Shown in pieces: positions 1 to 8,325 of a stretch of 64,000 nucleotides of DNA. The stretch comes from Synechococcus sp. PCC 7335. GTDB taxonomy: Bacteria > Cyanobacteriota > Cyanobacteriia > Phormidesmidales > Phormidesmidaceae. The position numbers and the translations under genes were made by a program. Each line of letters opens with the position of its first letter. Position 1 is the stretch's first letter. Location: positions 1,296,854 through 1,360,853 of the forward strand of contig NZ_DS989904.1 in the NCBI RefSeq assembly GCF_000155595.1. The letters run 5' to 3'. The notes beneath the pieces are model-generated. The model ran no database searches. It was not told the origin of the DNA and was given only the letters and a program-made list of their open reading frames with translations.

Positions 1-2886
1 GATAGCATAGGTAAAGCGATGAGTGCCGCGGTCGGCTGTTGGGTCGGGCCAGATAGAAGATTTGAGAAGGGTGAGGCGAATATGGTTGGAGCTGACATCG
101 AAGCCATGCTTACAGGTGGTGAGGATGCTGATACCGAAGTTTTGATCGCCTATATCCGCCCAGCATAGTGCGGGAACTTCCCACTGTGCTTTTTCTGCTG
201 CGGTTTGGGGAATGGTTTTTCGAGTGATTGCCCCAAAAGGTATTTCATAGGTTGCTACATCGGATGAGACAGTAAGGGGAAAGTTTACTTTTAACAAAAC
301 CTGAGTTTCTGCCCAGATGATTCGATTGCTGACAACAAGAAATGGTGTAGCTGCATCAAGTATGTAGTCTTGTTCAATAAGGGAAACCTCTGTCTTGTAG
401 GTAACGCGTATGCACTGTCTAATGGGACCTGTTTCATGCCATTGAACTGAGAATAGTTCAAGGCTATGTAGTGGATGTTCCTCGTAATTTGGAGCGATGT
501 TCCAGGCATCCCAGTAGCCACTTTGGTCACGGAACAGTTGTAGCTGGTTGCCTAAGCTGCTGAAGGCTTCTGTCTGAGTACTCTTTTCTATCAGGCTAGC
601 AATCTGGCCGGTCAGCGAGTCGACGCAAACTCTAAGGAATTCGTTTTCGAGAACGTATTTCGTTAATCTAGGTGAATCGTTAGGCGTATTCGTGGGACGG
701 ATCCAATAGCACTGGTAGCCAAGGGACGGGATGTCTGAGGCCAAGAACGAGATCTGGTGTGGTGCTTTTTTATTGGATAGTTCTGGAGCGTTTTGGCTGG
801 GAATGACTTGGTAGTTTGGATCATAAACTATCCAATCGAGCTGTTTTTTTTCTGGATCTATCTTTGACAAATCGAAGCTGATAACGGCGTCTCGTGACCA
901 GGTGAGCGGGTTGAAGACAAGGATAGGTTTTGCTTCACGATGCGGTGGAGATGGGAATTGGATGGTAGAGGCGATCGCCTTCAAGCTCTCATCTAAGACG
1001 CTTTGTCCGATTTGTTGGACCTGCTGCCAACCGTTGTTCGCCTTTTCAAAAACTTCAGGAATGGAAGTACCAGGTAATATGTCGTGGAACTGATTAAAGA
1101 GCAGGATCTTCCAAGCTGCTTCGATGTCGGTTTTTGGATAGGAACAATTGGCTGTGATTTGAGCAATGGTGGCAAATACCTCTGCTTGATAGAGGAGATC
1201 TTCGCTCTGACGATTGCTCTGTTTTTGGTCGGCATGAGTGGTATAGCAACCGCGATGAAGCTCAAGGTAGAGATCGGATTCCCAGATAGGTAGGGAGTCT
1301 TGACTAGATACTTGATCACTAGGAGATTTGTTGGGGAGTAGAGGCGTCGAGGAATGGGCGAGTGATTCTATATATTGGTTTGGGGTAGTGAAGTTGAGTT
1401 CTGGGAAGAAAGGGGACTTTTGCCAGCGCCCGGCTTTTTCTAACATGTCTCTAGTAGGTCCACCGCCGTGATCGCCTAAACCAGGAAGCCATAGCGTGTC
1501 TGTTATACCGGTATGGTCCTCCCAGTTTTTGGCGTGAGTAGACATTTTGATAGGATCGATATCGGTGCCGATGGGGGGAAGCATGAGGCTAAGGATGCGA
1601 CTGCCATCTGGCGACTGCCACCAGAAGAGCGAATGAGGAAAGTCGGTCGTATCGTTCCAAGAAAGTTTGAGAGTAGCGAAGGTTTGGATGCCGCCTTGGG
1701 TAAGCAACTGGGGTAGCTGCCAGCAGAATCCGAAAGAATCGGGAAGCCAAGCGATTTTGCTTATTTTGCCGAATTTTTCTTGGCAGTAGCGCTGACCGTA
1801 GAGAATTTGGCGAACGATGGATTCTCCACTGATGATGTTAAGTTCCGGTTCGATCCAAAGTCCGGCGTCTATACTCCAACTGCCTTCTTCAACTTTGCTC
1901 TGAATCTGTGAAAACAGTTCAGGGCGATTGTGTTCTAGCCATTCAAAGAGAGCAGGGCTGGAATGGGTATAGGTAAGGTCGGGGAAGTCTGCTTGTAGGT
2001 TGAGAATAGAGCGAAAGGTGCGTTCGGCAGCTTCCCAAGTGTCGGAGATGGGCCAGAGCCAAGCCATATCAAGATGAGCGTGCCCAACGCACTGGATTTG
2101 CCTAGCTTTAAGTTTTAGGCTGTAGTGCTTTAGGTCTCGGCGAAGATCGCTAAGGGATTGTTGAAAAGGATGAACGCTTGCGGGGATAGCAACTTGAGAG
2201 GAGAGGGTGTCCCAAAGGTCAAGGGCGGTTTGGTGCGAATGGGATGAAGAGAGAGATAGCGTCGACCAAGGTAGATGAGCGATCGCAGCTTTAATTTCTG
2301 GCTGGCTGTCGGGTTCTAGAGTGGCAAGAACAGTCAGTTCGTCGGCAATAAAGCTAGGCTCGGGGGTCGGGTGATGCGGGGGAAGTTCGTAGGTGAGATG
2401 TGATCGAACTAATGCGCCATTGTCGTGATTAGGACTAACCAGGCGAACAGCTACTTGAAAGGTCTGCCCTATTTGCACACTTTCACTCAAGCAGAGGCGG
2501 GTAAAACACTCAAACAAATCACCTGACTGTACAAGCGCTCCATCAACATAAATTTGGGCATCTTCTGCCCACCACGTCAGTGAGAGTCTAAGGATTAAAC
2601 CTGAGAGCGGGTATCCCTGTAGGTGAGCCGGGACTTCGATGATTTGATGAAGCCAAAGAATCTGTAGTCCTTTGTCCCAAGCGATGTGCTGACGATCATT
2701 TAAAGATGCGAGTGGCCAATGAAGCGCGGTAGCTGTTGCGAAAAGATCTGTAGGAGTGAGCTTATCCTTAGGCGTTTCCAGGAGATATTGCCATTCAGTT
2801 TGAATATTCTGAGTGTTGAGCTTTCGGAGGCGATCAAGACTGCTTTGTAAATCAGCTGGGAGAAGGGGAACAAGATCTAGGGCCAT
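1..2886 (-). CDS. alpha-mannosidase, glycoside hydrolase family 38 (3' end outside window)
   Basis: This open frame runs on the minus strand from an ATG at 2886 to the window edge, so the C-terminus is missing (about 962 residues visible). It probably hydrolyses alpha-mannosides in the cytoplasm, as no signal peptide is visible. The first ~260 residues form an N-terminal region. The GH38 catalytic core then starts with GHAHLDMAWLWP (about residues 264-275; His/Asp metal ligands). WLPDSFGFCWQLPQ and the GDHGGGPTRDM block follow, then the beta-sandwich C-terminal region. At the position where GH38 enzymes usually carry the Asp nucleophile (WxEPD), this protein reads WIEPELN, with Glu at about residue 348. 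A divergent gene starts only about 45 bp upstream. Family assignment is firm; substrate specificity is unknown. Confidence 0.93.
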   Translation of the reverse strand, partial: MALDLVPLLPADLQSSLDRLRKLNTQNIQTEWQYLLETPKDKLTPTDLFATATALHWPLASLNDRQHIAWDKGLQILWLHQIIEVPAHLQGYPLSGLILRLSLTWWAEDAQIYVDGALVQSGDLFECFTRLCLSESVQIGQTFQVAVRLVSPNHDNGALVRSHLTYELPPHHPTPEPSFIADELTVLATLEPDSQPEIKAAIAHLPWSTLSLSSSHSHQTALDLWDTLSSQVAIPASVHPFQQSLSDLRRDLKHYSLKLKARQIQCVGHAHLDMAWLWPISDTWEAAERTFRSILNLQADFPDLTYTHSSPALFEWLEHNRPELFSQIQSKVEEGSWSIDAGLWIEPELNIISGESIVRQILYGQRYCQEKFGKISKIAWLPDSFGFCWQLPQLLTQGGIQTFATLKLSWNDTTDFPHSLFWWQSPDGSRILSLMLPPIGTDIDPIKMSTHAKNWEDHTGITDTLWLPGLGDHGGGPTRDMLEKAGRWQKSPFFPELNFTTPNQYIESLAHSSTPLLPNKSPSDQVSSQDSLPIWESDLYLELHRGCYTTHADQKQSNRQSEDLLYQAEVFATIAQITANCSYPKTDIEAAWKILLFNQFHDILPGTSIPEVFEKANNGWQQVQQIGQSVLDESLKAIASTIQFPSPPHREAKPILVFNPLTWSRDAVISFDLSKIDPEKKQLDWIVYDPNYQVIPSQNAPELSNKKAPHQISFLASDIPSLGYQCYWIRPTNTPNDSPRLTKYVLENEFLRVCVDSLTGQIASLIEKSTQTEAFSSLGNQLQLFRDQSGYWDAWNIAPNYEEHPLHSLELFSVQWHETGPIRQCIRVTYKTEVSLIEQDYILDAATPFLVVSNRIIWAETQVLLKVNFPLTVSSDVATYEIPFGAITRKTIPQTAAEKAQWEVPALCWADIGDQNFGISILTTCKHGFDVSSNHIRLTLLKSSIWPDPTADRGTHRFTYAI

Positions 2887-2931
2887 GACTTCCGGTAAAC
2901 TTGGGATAAAGAAGAGGTGGGCGGTGTTGGT

Positions 2932-4143
2932 ATGTCTGGCCCGTATCAAAGCAATATATTACGGTTTTTGATCGGGCAGTACCGTTTAGGCCTTGACCGA
3001 CACCGCCGAGCTGTAATGAATACGCGATCAACCGTGGCTTTAGGCGTTGAGGTGGGGGCTGTGTTAGCAATGACCCCAGTGTATGCCGTGGCTAGACTGT
3101 CTCAGTCAGCTAGGCTGCAGTTGCAACAGTCTATGGTGAAACGACGTTTGCCAACAGCTTTCTCAAAGGCGATCAGCCGATTGGTATCTGCAGGCAGTAG
3201 GGGATCATCAGGGAATAAGGAATTGAGACTGTCGTCTCGCTCTCTAGCCTCTACCGACAATGGCATTGAGCATAAGGAAACAGTCAGTTTGACTGAGCAG
3301 GCTATGTCTAAGCCTGCTGCAAAGTCCATCTCCAGATTTGTGGCGGCAGTGAGCGTCGTGCGAGCGGCGATAGGCAGGATGGTGCTTGCTGGCGCTGAGG
3401 AAAACCTTCATCAGAAAAACGATGAGAATGCGATCGCCCCTACTCCTCAATCTGCTAGTTTCTTTGCGAACAAGGGATCTTCTTATCGAGTCAAAGATAG
3501 TTTAGTTCGATCAACGCGTTCATTTTGGGTTGCGTTGCTAGAAGCCGTCGCTAGTTTGAAGAGTCAGTGGAACGCGAGAAAACTGGAGGCTGCCTTTACC
3601 ACTTTGCCAGATCCTACAAGTAGTGAACTACCAAGCAGTTCTCAATCGAGACAGCTGAGTTTGGATCTGGTGGACGCTGCACAATCTTCTAACCTCCTCA
3701 CGAACAATGAACTTTCTCATCGAGCTAACGATAGCTTAGTTCGATCAACGCGTTCATTTTGGGTTGCGTTGCTAGAAGCTGTTGCCAGTTTGAAGAGTCA
3801 GTGGAACGCGAGAAAGCTGAAGAGTGCTTTTACTGCTCTGCCAGATACTACAGGTAGTGAACTACCAATCAGTTCACAATTGAGACAATTAAGTTTGGAC
3901 TTTGTGAATTCTGTCCCTTTGCCTCGAGGTGTTACTGGAGGTGAGTTGCGTACTACGCCTAGTTCAGAGATTGATCCGATCGCTGCCACAAATAGATGCA
4001 TAGATACACGGGTGACCGCGTTTGAATATACTGAGCATCCCTTGGAGACCGCTTTAAAGTGGATTGATCGCATCTTGACATGGGTCGAAAGTCGGTGGAA
4101 GCTACTGTCAAAAGCTTGGCATCGGTGGCTCTCAAAAACTTAA
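2932..4143 (+). CDS. hypothetical protein with a duplicated 78-residue unit
   Basis: I do not recognise this protein. The frame is open from a GTG at 2917, but ATG 2932 (MSGPYQSN) is the likelier start, giving 403 residues. The N-terminal ~50 residues are basic with a weakly hydrophobic stretch (TVALGVEVGAVLAMTPVYAVA), possibly one membrane segment. Most of the rest is Ser/Leu-rich and probably helical. Two copies of a 78-residue unit lie in the middle; each holds an identical 30-residue core (core starts 3496 and 3730) with FWVALLEAVASLKSQWNARK. It is divergent from the alpha-mannosidase gene and ends convergently with pilT. Function unknown; membrane or scaffold roles would be guesses. Confidence 0.75.
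   Translation: MSGPYQSNILRFLIGQYRLGLDRHRRAVMNTRSTVALGVEVGAVLAMTPVYAVARLSQSARLQLQQSMVKRRLPTAFSKAISRLVSAGSRGSSGNKELRLSSRSLASTDNGIEHKETVSLTEQAMSKPAAKSISRFVAAVSVVRAAIGRMVLAGAEENLHQKNDENAIAPTPQSASFFANKGSSYRVKDSLVRSTRSFWVALLEAVASLKSQWNARKLEAAFTTLPDPTSSELPSSSQSRQLSLDLVDAAQSSNLLTNNELSHRANDSLVRSTRSFWVALLEAVASLKSQWNARKLKSAFTALPDTTGSELPISSQLRQLSLDFVNSVPLPRGVTGGELRTTPSSEIDPIAATNRCIDTRVTAFEYTEHPLETALKWIDRILTWVESRWKLLSKAWHRWLSKT
3475..3942 (+). repeat. in-gene tandem duplication, 234-bp period (two copies)
   Basis: Two adjacent units with a 234-bp (78-codon) period lie inside the hypothetical gene. The 90-bp core starting GATAG at 3496 recurs at 3730. The five differences I count across the 30 core codons (AGT/AGC, GCC/GCT, GTC/GTT, GCT/GCC, AAA/AAG) are all synonymous. 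The flanking parts of each unit are more diverged but still alignable (PSSSQSRQLSLDL and PISSQLRQLSLDF). Confidence 0.9.
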
Positions 4144-4234
4144 GTCATGCCAGCTGAAGATAGGAATTGCCAAAGAAAGAGAAAGGCGCCTGAACAATCA
4201 GATGGAATCTTCTCGTTTAAGCGCCTCGTATTAG

Positions 4235-4262
4235 GTTCAGATTAGGTTGTCCTTATCTGAAC
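4235..4262. terminator. hairpin between convergent genes, overlapping the pilT stop
   Basis: GTTCAGAT (4235-4242) pairs with ATCTGAAC (4255-4262). One T-T mismatch and an inner AGG/CCT extend the stem around a TTGT loop. The last arm overlaps the pilT stop codon by one base. There is no long T-run, so a bidirectional terminator or mRNA 3'-end stabiliser is inferred from its position between convergent genes. Confidence 0.5.
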
Positions 4263-5554
4263 TAGATGCGACCGCGTAGCATCTGGGCCATTTCGTTTTG
4301 CTTCGGTGAAAGTTCCAAGGCTGTCTCCTCAGTGATCCGCTCGGCTTCGTACAGCGCATATAGCGACTGGTTCATCGTACACATTCCATCGAAGGTACAG
4401 TTTGGCAAGATAGCTTCGACTTCATCGAGCTGACCTCGCAAAATATAGTCCTTGATTGCGTCCGTGTTGATCAAGATCTCGTGGAAGGCAGCGCGTTTAC
4501 CGTCAGTAGTGCGGCACAGCCCTTGAGCAATCACACCAACCAAAGATTCTGCGATCGCCACTCGAATGGGTGCTTGCTGCTCTGGCTCATACATCCCCAA
4601 GATCCTCTCTACTGTTTTTACAGCGCTGTTAGTGTGCAACGTGCCAAAAACAAGGTGACCAGTTTGAGCAGCTTTGAGTGCAATTTCGATAGTTTCGCGA
4701 TCGCGCATCTCCCCTACCAAAATGATGTCAGGATCTTCTCTCAGGGATGCTTTGAGTGCGTTGCCAAATTCGCGCGTATGCACACCAACTTCTCGCTGCT
4801 TAATCAATGACTTTTGACTCTGGTGAACAAATTCCACCGGATCTTCAATGGTAATGATGTGCTTTGGCATCTCTTTATTGATGTAGTCAATCATGGCTGC
4901 CATCGTTGTTGATTTGCCTGAACCCGTCGGCCCTGTCACCAGTACTAGACCCTTGTGGTAGTGACATATGTCTCTAATGATTGATGGCAAATTGAGCTGC
5001 TTTATCGTCAAAATCTCAACTGGAATCAGTCTCATCACAATCGATGGACCCTTCAGACTGTCAAAAATATTGATTCGTACCCGCGAAAAGTCATACTGAG
5101 CTGCGCCATCAAAATCAAGGGTTTCTTTAAACTCTTCAATTTGCTCAGGCGTCAGAATCTCTGTCAACCAGCTCTCGAACATCCCTGGTGTTGCTACCGG
5201 AAAGTCCGTAATGCTAATTTCGCCTCTGTTTCGATAGCGCGGCACCTCACCTACGCCAACATGAATATCTGAATAGCCCTCGTCAAAAGCCTTACGAACA
5301 ATCTGCTCTAACGTTGGCCCATCACCCTGTCCCTCTGTCGGCTCTTCTATGGGCGGTGGGGCCGCTCGATGCTCAGCAGCTGGCGTAGCTGCCGTAGGGG
5401 GCGACTGAATTCCCTGAGACCCGGGCGCGGATGAACGTTGCGATCGCACGGTCGGCGGCAAATTGGGCGACAGGTTACGTTTAGTCCGTGGTGGCGGTGG
5501 TAGCGGTATCGCCGGCCTAGGTGACGGTGACTTTGACGATGGCAACTGACTCAT
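4262..5554 (-). CDS. pilT: PilT twitching-motility / type IV pilus retraction ATPase
   Basis: This hexameric ATPase powers type IV pilus retraction at the cytoplasmic face of the inner membrane, giving twitching and phototactic motility. Visible motifs are Walker A GPTGSGKSTT, the Asp-box region ITIEDPVEFVHQ, Walker B DPDIILVGEMRD and the His box GTLHTNSA. The frame extends upstream to 5707, but the ATG at 5554 (MSQLPSSK) follows a GAGG ribosome-binding site, so I use it (430 residues). The first ~90 residues are Pro/Ser/Arg-rich and probably disordered, a longer leader than in Proteobacteria. It stands alone; pilB and pilC are not nearby. The C-terminal ATPase core supports PilT over PilB. 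Confidence 0.93.
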   Translation of the reverse strand: MSQLPSSKSPSPRPAIPLPPPPRTKRNLSPNLPPTVRSQRSSAPGSQGIQSPPTAATPAAEHRAAPPPIEEPTEGQGDGPTLEQIVRKAFDEGYSDIHVGVGEVPRYRNRGEISITDFPVATPGMFESWLTEILTPEQIEEFKETLDFDGAAQYDFSRVRINIFDSLKGPSIVMRLIPVEILTIKQLNLPSIIRDICHYHKGLVLVTGPTGSGKSTTMAAMIDYINKEMPKHIITIEDPVEFVHQSQKSLIKQREVGVHTREFGNALKASLREDPDIILVGEMRDRETIEIALKAAQTGHLVFGTLHTNSAVKTVERILGMYEPEQQAPIRVAIAESLVGVIAQGLCRTTDGKRAAFHEILINTDAIKDYILRGQLDEVEAILPNCTFDGMCTMNQSLYALYEAERITEETALELSPKQNEMAQMLRGRI

Positions 5555-5971
5555 TCGGTTCGCCTCGAGAAAAATGCGGTGAGTGTTTTTGCGTATATTT
5601 CCTGACCCTACTGGGCAAAGGCAGATACGCGCCTCCTTAGGTTGCCCAGCTATCCAGGCGTTGCCCAAACAACATCGCATAGATTCTGAAGATTCAAAGC
5701 TATACAACCCTTTCCCTCTATTTCTTTGGTGTCTTTAGAGAGACAGTCACTTTCCATAGTCACTTCCTAAAAAGCCTCTTTACCAAGCAAATCCTTACAA
5801 GAAGATCAGAGTGTACGGAAAACCCTTCTGCAAGCCCCTAGCTCGTTGTGATACCCTACTAAAGCTCTATTAAATTCACACATCTGGATTTTCGGGTGTT
5901 CGGTGGACTCATTTGTCTTGACTGGATGCAGCCAGATGGAGGTTTTAACCCGATAAAGGAAAAGAAAATTC
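5555..5971. promoter_or_regulatory. divergent pilT / rpsB upstream region
   Basis: These 417 bp hold no convincing gene; the open frame upstream of pilT lacks a family-like sequence. They must contain the promoters of pilT (-) and rpsB (+). A short hairpin, CTGG-ATGCAG-CCAG (5922-5935), lies in the rpsB leader about 36 bp before the start codon and could be a regulatory element. I see no strong -10/-35 pair that I would assign. Confidence 0.4.
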
Positions 5972-6793
5972 ATGCCAGTCGTATCTTTGTCTGACCTATT
6001 AGAGTCAGGCGTACATTTTGGCCACCAAACCAGACGTTGGAATCCGAAGATGGACGAATACATCTTCACCTCCCGAAATGGTGTCCATATCATTGATCTT
6101 GTTCAAACGGCTACGTTGCTCGAAGAAGCGTATCAATATGTTTTAAAGTCTGCAGAAAGCGGTAAAAGCTTTCTATTCGTGGGAACCAAACGTCAGGCTG
6201 CTGGAATCGTTGCGCAAGAAGCTAGCCGATGTGGTTCCTATTACGTCAATCAGCGCTGGTTAGGTGGCATGCTCACCAACTGGAGCACAATCAAAACCCG
6301 CGTAGATAGGCTCAAAGACCTAGAGCGAATGGAGCAGTCTGGCGCCCTAGCTATGCGTCCGAAAAAAGAAGGTTCTATGCTTCGCCGCGAGCTAGACAAA
6401 CTGCAAAAGTACCTAGGTGGTATTAAGACGATGCGTCGGATTCCAGATGCCGTCATTATTGTAGATGTTCGCCGTGAATACAACGCTGTCCAAGAATGCC
6501 AGAAGTTGGGTCTGCCGATTATCTCCTTGCTAGACACTAACTGCGACCCAGACGTTGTCGATGTTCCTATTCCTGGTAACGATGATGCGATCCGCGCTAT
6601 CAAGCTAGTAATCGGTCGATTAGCCGACGCAATATACGAAGGTTCTACTGGTGGCAATACGGCTAGTGGCAGTGGTACGGCTTCTGCTCATGCTGCTGAT
6701 ATCTATGACGGTTATGATGGCGCAGATTACAACGATGAAGGTGAAGAGCTCAATGCGAATGCTGCTGACGAAGCACCTAGTGCCGACAGCTAA
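5972..6793 (+). CDS. rpsB: 30S ribosomal protein S2
   Basis: Ribosomal protein S2 of the small subunit, needed with S1 for mRNA binding. The canonical start [27 protein letters not shown] is present, as are the conserved [18 protein letters not shown] and PDAVIIVD blocks. A ribosome-binding sequence (AAAGGAAAAG) precedes the ATG. The S2 fold ends near residue 225; a further ~45 residues rich in Gly, Ser, Ala, Asp and Glu follow and look disordered. tsf follows on the same strand, as in most bacteria. Confidence 0.98.
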   Translation: MPVVSLSDLLESGVHFGHQTRRWNPKMDEYIFTSRNGVHIIDLVQTATLLEEAYQYVLKSAESGKSFLFVGTKRQAAGIVAQEASRCGSYYVNQRWLGGMLTNWSTIKTRVDRLKDLERMEQSGALAMRPKKEGSMLRRELDKLQKYLGGIKTMRRIPDAVIIVDVRREYNAVQECQKLGLPIISLLDTNCDPDVVDVPIPGNDDAIRAIKLVIGRLADAIYEGSTGGNTASGSGTASAHAADIYDGYDGADYNDEGEELNANAADEAPSADS

Positions 6794-6997
6794 CCGCTTG
6801 CCAACCAGCAAAGGGTAATTGCTTCTTAACTTGAACTGATACAGAAGCGATTACTCTTTGCTTAACGTTTCCTCTACTGAAGGGTGCCTAAGAGATTGTT
6901 TGGCACACAAAGGGGCTCAACGACAGCTTCTTGGCTTGGGTAGGGAAACTGATAAGTCATACTTGACAAGCTTACTTAACGATAGAACGGAGGCACG

Positions 6998-7657
6998 ATG
7001 GCAGAAATTTCTGCAAAGCAAGTCAAAGCGCTGCGCGATCAAACTGGCGCAGGCATGATGAATTGTAAAAAAGCGCTGAAAGAAAGCGGCGGGGATGTCG
7101 AAAAGGCGACTGAATGGCTCAGACAAAAGGGCATTACGTCTGCTGCTAAAAAAGAAAGCAGAGTTGCTTCTGAAGGGCTAGTTCATAGCTACATTCATAC
7201 GGGTGGTCGAGTAGGTGTCCTAGTTGAGATCAACTGTGAAACAGACTTTGTTGCCCGTCGCGAAGAATTCAAAACGCTAGCACAGGATGTGGCGATGCAG
7301 ATTGCCGCTTCGCCTAATGTTCAGTATGTCAGGGTTTCCGATATCCCTACGGATTTCGCTGAGAGTGAAAAGGCGATTGAGATGGGTCGTGACGACCTTG
7401 GCAATAAGCCAGATAACATCAAAGAAAAGATTGTTCAGGGTCGAATTGATAAGCGTCTTAAGGAACTGTCTTTGGTTGATCAGCCCTTTATCAAAGATCA
7501 GAACATCACCGTCGAAGAACTTGTTAAGCAGGCAGTTGCTAAGCTGGGTGAGAATATTCAGATTCGTCGGTTTTCTCGATTTATATTAGGTGAGGGAATC
7601 GAGAAAGAAGAAGTGAACTTTGCAGATGAGGTTGCTGCTCAAACTGGCAAGCAGTAG
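6998..7657 (+). CDS. tsf: translation elongation factor Ts
   Basis: EF-Ts is the guanine-nucleotide exchange factor for EF-Tu in the cytoplasm. The N-terminal UBA-like domain has the signature [16 protein letters not shown], and the first dimerisation segment has [16 protein letters not shown]. The protein is 219 residues, the short form usual in cyanobacteria, which lack part of the E. coli C-terminal region. The AACGGAGG ribosome-binding site just before ATG 6998 fixes the start. It lies about 200 bp after rpsB and probably forms an operon with it; a strong terminator follows at 7750-7786. Confidence 0.97.
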   Translation: MAEISAKQVKALRDQTGAGMMNCKKALKESGGDVEKATEWLRQKGITSAAKKESRVASEGLVHSYIHTGGRVGVLVEINCETDFVARREEFKTLAQDVAMQIAASPNVQYVRVSDIPTDFAESEKAIEMGRDDLGNKPDNIKEKIVQGRIDKRLKELSLVDQPFIKDQNITVEELVKQAVAKLGENIQIRRFSRFILGEGIEKEEVNFADEVAAQTGKQ

Positions 7658-7675
7658 GTCGATTAACTTCCGAAT

Positions 7676-7703
7676 GGTTTCTCGTTAACGGTTTCTCGTT
7701 AAC
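7676..7703. repeat. 14-bp perfect tandem doublet after tsf
   Basis: GGTTTCTCGTTAAC occurs twice head to tail (7676-7689 and 7690-7703), 19 bp after the tsf stop. It resembles the other exact two-copy duplications in this window. Confidence 0.95.
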
Positions 7704-7749
7704 CTAGCTGTGCACTTTTGTGTTCAAAATAGCTTGTTAGCTAGCAATT

Positions 7750-7786
7750 AAGTCGGGTTCTTCCTGAAATGGAGAGTCCGGCTTTT
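7750..7786 (+). terminator. rho-independent terminator of rpsB-tsf
   Basis: AAGTCGGGTTCTTC pairs with the later GGAGAGTCCGGCTT arm over about 14 bp, several of them G-U, around a CTGAAAT loop. TTTT and a second T-run follow. Confidence 0.75.
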
Positions 7787-8325
7787 GCTGTTTTGTGCAA
7801 ACTATCGAATCTGCCAGGTCGGGTAGGATAGTCCTACCGGTTAAAACCCATATAAAACGATAGCTAACTTGACTAGCAACGGCAGGAACCCGCGTCGTCG
7901 CCGTACAGCGTTAGAGAATGCTTACCAAGGCAGCGGTAAGAGCACCTCGCTTTGCTAGATCTGTTCGCCTTGTTTGTATAGCTGGTGTCGGATGTATTCC
8001 TTTAAAGAGATATCTTAAGTACATTCCCGATTGGAAACTACGCAAACTAATCTACAAGCAACAAGCGGCTCTCTAGTTTCTTTGATTTAGAGAAAATGAT
8101 TTGAATAGGTTGGACACGTTTGCAAATTAGGCACTATCAACTAAGCGGTGTAGCATTTCAAGATAGGAGAGTAAACGATATTAGTGTTGTGAATGATAGA
8201 GATATTGATCGAGTCTTAAGCGATCTAGCGGCAGAATCGCTATGGTATAGCCACGTCTATGAAGTTCGATCAGCTGTGATTAGCTCAGCTGCCGTTATCA
8301 GTATGAGTGACGTTTGAGAGAGCAT
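7787..8325. other. gap after tsf; possible small ORF or RNA
   Basis: No recognisable gene. A perfect hairpin GGTAGGA-TAG-TCCTACC lies at 7822-7838. A 65-codon frame with a TTG start (8120-8317) ends by overlapping the TTG at 8314, the upstream start option of the next gene. It has no recognisable family and no clear ribosome-binding site, so I do not call it a gene, but translational coupling to the next frame is possible. Confidence 0.35.

Noticed and set aside
4481-4810. 109-codon plus-strand frame opposite pilT
   Set aside because: Lies fully antisense to a clear pilT gene, has no recognisable family and no ribosome-binding site.
8120-8317. 65-codon TTG-start frame before the acidic hypothetical gene
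   Set aside because: No family, no clear ribosome-binding site; kept only as a note on the gap.
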